DNA from: Patiria miniata
Lineage: Eukaryota; Echinodermata; Asteroidea; Valvatida; Asterinidae
DNA length: 64,000 bases
Direction: 5' to 3'
NCBI RefSeq assembly: GCF_015706575.1
Contig: NW_024037072.1
Span: 1,865,001-1,929,000 of the forward strand
Both the position numbers and the translations under genes were made by a program. Positions 59,401 through 64,000 of the stretch are shown here, in pieces (position 1 is the first letter of the stretch; every line of letters starts with the position of its first letter). The notes under the pieces are model-generated. The model searched no databases, was not told the DNA's origin, and saw nothing but the letters and a program-made list of their open reading frames with translations.

Positions 59401-62400
59401 AAATAAGCCCTACTCTCTAGTTTACAACGCACAACGAGGTTGCTGAACAAACGCATGCCTACTGCAGCGATGGCTGATCACAAGGAAACTAAGGGTCACA
59501 TGGTAGTTTCACATAATATTATCGGACCCTAATGAAGGCAGTGTTATAAAAGAGTCCATCACGAGTTCTCACAAGTCAGTCACAAGTTCAAAACACGAGC
59601 TATTCAACTGTGAGAACGGCATTCCTTTGCTATTATTCTTATATATACATATATATATATATAAAAGTTATCATTTTTTACCTTTCATCATCGTAGAAAT
59701 TAACCATTCATTTTGTAAACTCCTTTTGGTACGCAGCGTCGAGCGACAGAGGGGCGGAGTCTAAGCTGAGCATGCTCATTAAGAAGGTGGATGAAATGAA
59801 GAACCAAAGAGTGAGTCTGGAGACTCAGCTGAGGGACCAGCTTCGCACCGATGACATCACCAGCAGAATCGTTACTACTGAAGGGGGAAACTTGAGGGTA
59901 ATAATAATAATAATATAGCGCATGTATCCACCAGTATTGGTGCTCAAGGCGCTACATCCCTGCTCATTGGGCCAATGAAACATTCCAAAGACCATCTCAG
60001 CTCCCCGGGGAGTGTACAGCTCGATGCTGCCATTTCAGTGCAAAGCAGCTTAAATCAGTCTTAATTAGCATCTCTGCCCTCACAGGTACCCATTTACTCC
60101 TGGGTGGGGAGAAGCAATGAGTGACAAAGTGCCTTGCCTAAGGGCAAGCATACCATAACCCCAGGCTGGACTTGAACCCACAACCTGCAGAATTACCCGC
60201 AGACCAAGAATTCAATGCTCCAGATCACAAGGCCACTACACTCCACACTCCACGAACCAGTTGTACATATATATTCAAAAATTGTGAGGCGTTCTGGCAA
60301 AATGAGACGGAAATGAGACTGCTTCCTGTTAAAAACAGAATACAATTCAAAATCCAGCTCCTTACATTCAAAGCCCTTCATGGATTAGCTCCATCCTACA
60401 TACGAGACCTGTTACAACTTCGCAACCTGTGACCAGGCCTCAGATCTTCTTCATCACAGATAGGCTACTTTCTGTTCCCGAAACTCGCCTGGCAAGCTAG
60501 GGGGACCGGGCCTTTTCCAGCTGTGCACCGTGTCTCTGGAATTCCTTGCCAGACGAGTTAAGGGACACAACTGATATGTCATCATTCAAACGCCATCTTA
60601 AGACTCATCTTTTCAAGCTATCATTTAAACCACAGTGATTTGCTAGTGACCGGCACCTTTGAATGGTTCTCCAGATACTGTGCACCTTATAAATTATCTG
60701 TTATTATTATTATTATTAACTGGGCACTTAACAATTTATAAAACACAGTAAAGGTATCATTGGAGGTGCAAAGCTGACGTCTGTATGTTGACATCTTTTA
60801 AGCAATTGCAATTTGTGGAGCTGAAGGGATTTTTCCATTAATGTTTTTTAAATTCATGATACCTTCGAATGCATTCGTGTTGGCATCGCTCGAGAACAAG
60901 GAAGTTCTACAAATTGGAAGAGGAAGACCTCTTTGAAACTGTGGATTGTTTTTTTTCTACATATTTTCATGTAGTGTTCTTTTTATGACAAGTGACCAAA
61001 GGTTAAAGAATGATCATCAATTTTTCTTTCAATTTGCTCATGCTTACAAGGGTACTTATCAAGGAATTGAATGGATAGCTAAATTCAAATGTATATTTTA
61101 AACCGATTGAAGTTGTAATCTTCCATTGGAGGACAAAAAGGTAAAACATTTTGTGATTTCTCCTCATACCAGGCATTGTTTGAAGATGAGATGAAGAAGC
61201 ATGACACACTGGTCACCTACATTGAGCAGAATCTCTCAGCCCAAGAGAACATACTGAAGGCCTTGACGGAGGCTAATGCTGCCTACGCTGACACCAGAAA
61301 GATGCACGCCGAAATCTCCAAGAAGTGAGCTTTTCTATCAAACTCCCACCGTCTTTTACTTCTTGTCATCTTGTTTTACGATTTCAGACCTTTCTACAAG
61401 GAATGATGAAAAATAATGTTAGCTCTATCTCATTCAGTGATATGATTATCAGTTGAATCTATGCTACATGTTTCAATCCTCTTGTTTATCAGAGAAACTC
61501 ATCTTCAAAAGGGCCTTGTAGCAGCTAAAACAAATTAATCGACATACAGTGAAAAAGAACCACCATTTTTAAAGTTATTATCATGCCCAAAACCCATTGT
61601 GAACAAATATCTTGGAAATGATGTAGTGACAAGCGGACATTTTTAATCCAATTTTTTAGTCGAGAGGACAAGATCCAGGAGCTGATAGGATCGTACACAG
61701 TCTACGATGACCTGCTGGCCAAGTCCCATAAAGGCATCGAGTTCTACAATAAGTTGCAGCTTGGGTTGCGTAAGCTCCAGACCCGAACCGACGGGGTCAT
61801 CAAGGTCAAGCAGGAGGAACGAGAGGCTGTCTTGGCCAGACTCAAACCAAAACCAGGTACGGGGGAAGAAGAAAATACTACCAGCTTATTCAAGACTCAG
61901 ACATGAAACTTTCCCAATTATGTAAACCATTCATCTTTTTTCGTTTAAGTACATGTAATTAAAAGTTTTCGAGACCAGTCAAACTAGTGGTTAGAGCTCT
62001 TGAAGACTGATTCGGTCTTCTGGAAATTGGGGGAAGAATATACTGGGAGCCTAAAAGAGCAAACACGCAGAAAAAGCCATATTGAAAGGAAATGCTAGAT
62101 TTTTGATGGCAATTTAGTTGGAAGTACATGTTAAAATCAAATAAGTCCCTGTTTGGCCTATCTGACTCCCCAATCTGATTATTTGTGTAATGTATTTTCT
62201 CAATATTTACTGAATAAGCACTGATTTTACCAATTCCAGCAGCACTGATAGCATTTTGTCAGGTAATGACATCATTTCCTCTGTAATCCTTTTCTACAGT
62301 GCAAGCCAGACCCACCGCGCCAAAGCCAGTCCTCCCTGTGGATCCCGTGCCCGCCGGTCCTAAACTCTCTGATTTCTGGAAACCCAAGTCATCTGCATCA

Positions 62401-64000
62401 GTTGGAGGGGGCAGCGTCAGTGATGTTCCCATGATGCCAGCTGCTGTTTCTGGCCAGTATCCAGGGTCTTTGGATCACGGAGGCCCGCCCGCAAATACCA
62501 TGCAGCCTGGAGCCCATCCCAGCCAGGGCCTGGCAAGGCACTCAAGTTTTGACTCTCCATCCAGCCTGTCTTCACTGGACGGTCAGAGACCTCCATCTCA
62601 ATCCCCAGCATTTGCACATCCCGGATCAGGTCCAGGCTCCCCCCTCCATGCATCCCAGTCAAGCAGCATGGCTTATGACCAGTCCAGGATGCCCCATCGT
62701 ACCCCCTCTGCACCCATGAGCCAACCCTCATCTGCCCCTCCAACCATCCCAAGTCATCCCCAAGCTCCTGGGCATTCAGGAGTGCAGGCACAGCAACCTC
62801 ACCCCAGTGCATCGTACCCTGGAAGCCTACCACAATCCCAAACCCCCGTGATGCCGCAGTCTGGTTCCCAGCAGCCGATGATGCCGGCTAGCAGACCTCA
62901 GATGCAGCCACCCATGGTTCCTCAACCATTCAGCCAATCACCACCCCAACCACCTCAGCAGCCAACTCCAAGATCACTTCACTCTCAGCAGATACAGGTA
63001 TCGCATTCACAGAATCAACCTGGCTATCCAGCCGCCAGATCTGTCCCACCCAACAGCAACCCTCAACCATCAGTTCCTCGCGACCACCAACCACAAGCCA
63101 ACCAACAGGCTCAGGGTATACAAGCTCAGCCACACACTAGCACCGCCATGGTAAGCAGCATCACAACTCCCATCCCATCAGCCGTTACTCGCCCACCGAT
63201 GGAAGGCCAAACGCTTGGACAGCATCAGCAGGTACCCCCAGGTGGTAATCCACAATTTAGCCATCCGAGCACCCAAATGCCGCATCAGCCACCCATGATG
63301 TCACAATCTAATGTACCACCGCAGCCGCAACAAACCAACATGCCCCCACAGATGAATCAATCCCAGCCAGGCTACCAAAACATAATGCAGCAGTCGCAGC
63401 AGCCAATGGTTTCACAACCTGGCAGCAACACCCAGTATCCGATGACATCAAACCAAAACAACCAATCACAGCCACAGCAGAGTACCTCCCAGCCCATGAG
63501 CCACCAACAAGGGATGTCGCAGCAGCCTGGTATGCAAGCAACTCATCCAGCTGCACTACTGCAACAGCAGCAACAGCAGCAGCAGCAACAGCAGCAGCAG
63601 CAACAGCAGCAACAACAGCAACAGCAGCAGCAACAGCAGCAACAGCAGCAACAGCAGCAGCAACAGCATCCGTACCAACAACCCACTCAACAGTTCAGCC
63701 AAACCCCCACAGCGAGTCCCCAGCATAGACCCCAACAGATTTACCCACAGCCTGGGACTTCCATCCAATCTGGCCAACAGCATATGGGGCAGCAGCAGCA
63801 GCATCACATGCAGGCAAATCAAACACCAACAGCTAGCCCACAACATATTAGACCTCCACAACAGGTTCAGTCACAGCCCAGTCCTAACCAACATGCCAGG
63901 TTTGGACAAGGCATGCCCCAGCATCAGCAGCAACACTTACAACAACAACAGCAGCACCCACACCAGCAGCAGCAGCCGCCACAGTTCCAACAGCAGCCTT
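48185..64000 (+). CDS. PTPN23: HD-PTP / PTPN23, 3'-partial, 16 exons seen
   Basis: ESCRT-associated BRO1-family scaffold with a C-terminal tyrosine-phosphatase-like domain, acting in endosomal sorting of ubiquitinated receptors. Exons: 48185-48271, 49945-50019, 50510-50637, 52332-52458, 53202-53333, 54314-54529, 54772-54876, 55705-55843, 56243-56423, 57191-57336, 57720-57811, 58892-59093, 59737-59897, 61173-61324, 61660-61856, 62300 to beyond the window. All phases agree and give about 1280 residues. The start MEAVPRM is identical to vertebrate HD-PTP and distinguishes it from ALIX; the ATG has A at -3 and G at +4. BRO1 and V domains are complete, and the Pro/Gln-rich region is open to the window edge. 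The phosphatase domain, expected after about residue 1200-1300, is not in the window, so phosphatase competence cannot be judged. Confidence 0.95.
49150..49325. repeat. Long hairpin in PTPN23 intron 1
   Basis: aatgtatgcattatgcgggc pairs with gcccgcataatgcatacatt, and the pairing continues through gggcaagattatgaatatgc with its mirror (arms about 50 bp). A second nested pair (tcatgacctcgtgtttgt with acaaacgtcatga) lies in the loop. Probably a young MITE. Confidence 0.75.
49777..49880. repeat. 104-bp hairpin in PTPN23 intron 1
   Basis: ccagacggctatttacagta pairs with tactgtaaacagccatctgg and gaaaatctcaac with gttgagatattc, around a short centre. Confidence 0.7.
51441..51585. mobile_element. MITE with GGTTCATAC termini
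   Basis: cccggttcatacttcatgcg at the left is partly inverted relative to cgccgagtatgaacc at the right. It shares tgacatcacaaattagcgtt with the tgacgtcacaaattcgtgtt of 29013-29340. It directly abuts the TTAA site of the next element. Confidence 0.6.
51590..52088 (-). mobile_element. Complete piggyBac-like MITE (TTAA target), inverted copy
   Basis: TTAA at 51586-51589 and 52089-52092; the sequence is the reverse complement of 35429-35942 with few differences. The central palindrome is conserved in pairing although its sequence differs (gctggtcg here, gctgatcg there). Confidence 0.85.
54018..54180. mobile_element. MITE with GGCCAGTTCA termini
   Basis: ggccagttcacac at the left pairs with gtatgaactggcc at the right, and the interior has several cgaaaa / ttttcg-type pairings. 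Similar in plan to the GGTTCATAC elements. Confidence 0.6.
54881..54993. mobile_element. Hairpin MITE four bases inside a splice donor
   Basis: ggctgtgtcaaaattacttg at the left pairs with caagtaattctgacactgcc written as its reverse complement (tagccaagtaattctgacac). The left end starts four bases after the exon 7 boundary at 54876. Confidence 0.65.
54994..55102 (+). other. Charged 30-odd-codon frame, possible alternative PTPN23 terminal exon
   Basis: After cctaag the sequence reads, in phase with exon 7, NCGYLLGQKKKKGKRSDPVD and then an acidic tail ending EEDIDL and TGA (55100-55102). The switch from a Lys cluster to a Glu/Asp tail and the GAA/GAG codon usage look coding, but the acceptor lacks a good pyrimidine tract. 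It could also be the 3' end of a retroposed gene. I do not recognise the protein. Confidence 0.3.
56243..61856 (+). CDS. PTPN23: PTPN23 V-domain (coiled-coil) exons
   Basis: Exons 9-15 encode about residues 397-713, helical V-domain sequence. Landmarks are HEAASLYSEEKAKLL, CAALSVKTEPIKQLVQCMQ, KASKSNQELHKAMQVHIENI, RVSLETQLRDQLRTDDITS and YIEQNLSAQENILKALTEAN, each with a clear vertebrate HD-PTP counterpart. The V domain of this family binds ubiquitin and YPXnL-type ligands. A minus-strand SINE and a LINE fragment sit in the intron after 59897. Confidence 0.92.
56477..56936 (-). mobile_element. Degraded TTAA MITE copy
   Basis: acagtacaacatttgctttt at one end, gaaaatgacagtacaccaga in the body and gttagtgg..tgttgtacag at the other resemble 51590-52088. 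The centre is replaced or decayed. Confidence 0.5.
58086..58573. mobile_element. Mariner-like hairpin MITE, 488 bp
   Basis: The termini cagggtgagtaaaaaaaa and ttttttttactcaccctg are flanked by TA (58084-58085 and 58574-58575). The two arms of about 230 bp are near reverse complements over their whole length (gtacttttcaagttacagaa with ccgtaacttgaaaagtac, for example). The TA target points to Tc1/mariner. No transposase frame. Confidence 0.8.
59898..60240 (-). mobile_element. tRNA-derived SINE inserted at a splice donor
   Basis: Read on the minus strand: an A-box-like gtggccttgtgatctggagc, a B box (GGTTCAAGTCC), a body, and a (TTA)n tail which on the + strand is the ataataataata immediately after the exon 13 donor GT. 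Confidence 0.75.
60245..60720 (+). pseudogene. LINE (L2/CR1-like) reverse transcriptase C-terminal fragment
   Basis: The frame encodes LPVKNRIQFKIQLLTFKALH and then GLAPSYIRDLLQLRNL and a stop, the conserved C-terminal end of L2/CR1-clade reverse transcriptases. After a frame break, LWN-like and FKRHLKTHLF-like remnants follow, then (tta)n. It is a 5'-truncated, broken insertion in a PTPN23 intron. Confidence 0.75.
62300..64000 (+). CDS. PTPN23: PTPN23 proline/glutamine-rich exon (open at window end)
   Basis: A single large exon of at least 1.7 kb follows the acceptor ttttctacag. It starts VQARPTAPKPVLPVDP, like the vertebrate PPPRPTAPKPLLP, the beginning of the proline-rich region that recruits ESCRT partners such as TSG101. 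The sequence is low complexity in Pro, Gln, Ser, His and Met. It holds a run of 35 glutamine codons (63562-63666) and further CAG/CAA clusters to the window edge. Vertebrate HD-PTP is Pro-rich here but not polyglutamine-rich. Confidence 0.9.
63562..63666 (+). repeat. Coding CAG/CAA repeat (35 Gln)
   Basis: 35 in-frame glutamine codons of mixed CAG and CAA, preceded by CTA CTG and followed by CAT CCG. The run is interrupted at the DNA level by CAA every few codons. Confidence 0.97.

Noticed and set aside
62417..63861. Minus-strand frames, including a poly-leucine one
   Set aside because: They are antisense shadows of the PTPN23 Pro/Gln-rich exon; the poly-leucine is the complement of the CAG run.

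Overview
The window is a stretch of animal nuclear genome with short exons, GT-AG introns and dense small transposable elements. Three conserved bilaterian genes are recognisable: inversin (INVS), a thyroid-hormone-receptor-like nuclear receptor (NR1A) and HD-PTP/PTPN23. Protein similarity, compact introns and a sea-urchin-TU-like foldback transposon suggest an invertebrate deuterostome, most likely an echinoderm (perhaps a sea star). This assignment is inference.

Layout. (1) 333-16327, + strand: INVS, 17 visible exons. The 5' exon(s) lie left of the window and the 3' end is complete. (2) 20167-22007, - strand: a small, unrecognised, charged coiled-coil protein of 107 aa, convergent with INVS. 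(3) 22494-24408: a 1.9 kb foldback transposon with inverted arrays of a 16-bp repeat and a perfect 9-bp flanking direct repeat. (4) 24.6-31.7 kb: intergenic, repeat-rich. (5) 31715-36185, - strand, plus a probable first coding exon at 45967-45997: the thyroid hormone receptor, with a first intron of about 9.8 kb. (6) 46.0-48.2 kb: divergent intergenic region with a DR4-type hormone response element near the presumed receptor promoter. (7) 48185 to the window end, + strand: PTPN23, 16 exons seen (BRO1 domain, V domain, Pro/Gln-rich region with 35 consecutive glutamines). The phosphatase domain lies beyond the window.

The genes are not an operon or a known functional cluster. INVS acts in the ciliary inversin compartment and Wnt/planar polarity signalling, the receptor in ligand-dependent transcription, and HD-PTP in ESCRT-dependent endosomal sorting. 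Introns and intergenic DNA carry several element families: tRNA-derived SINEs, an L2/CR1-like LINE 3' fragment, hAT-like MITEs with 8-bp target duplications, piggyBac-like TTAA MITEs with a central palindrome, a mariner-like hairpin MITE and other foldbacks. Two gene exons have degenerate copies in neighbouring introns (INVS near 13.7 kb, receptor near 34.75 kb).

All exon boundaries come from reading splice sites, frame phase and remembered family similarity. No alignment or search was run.
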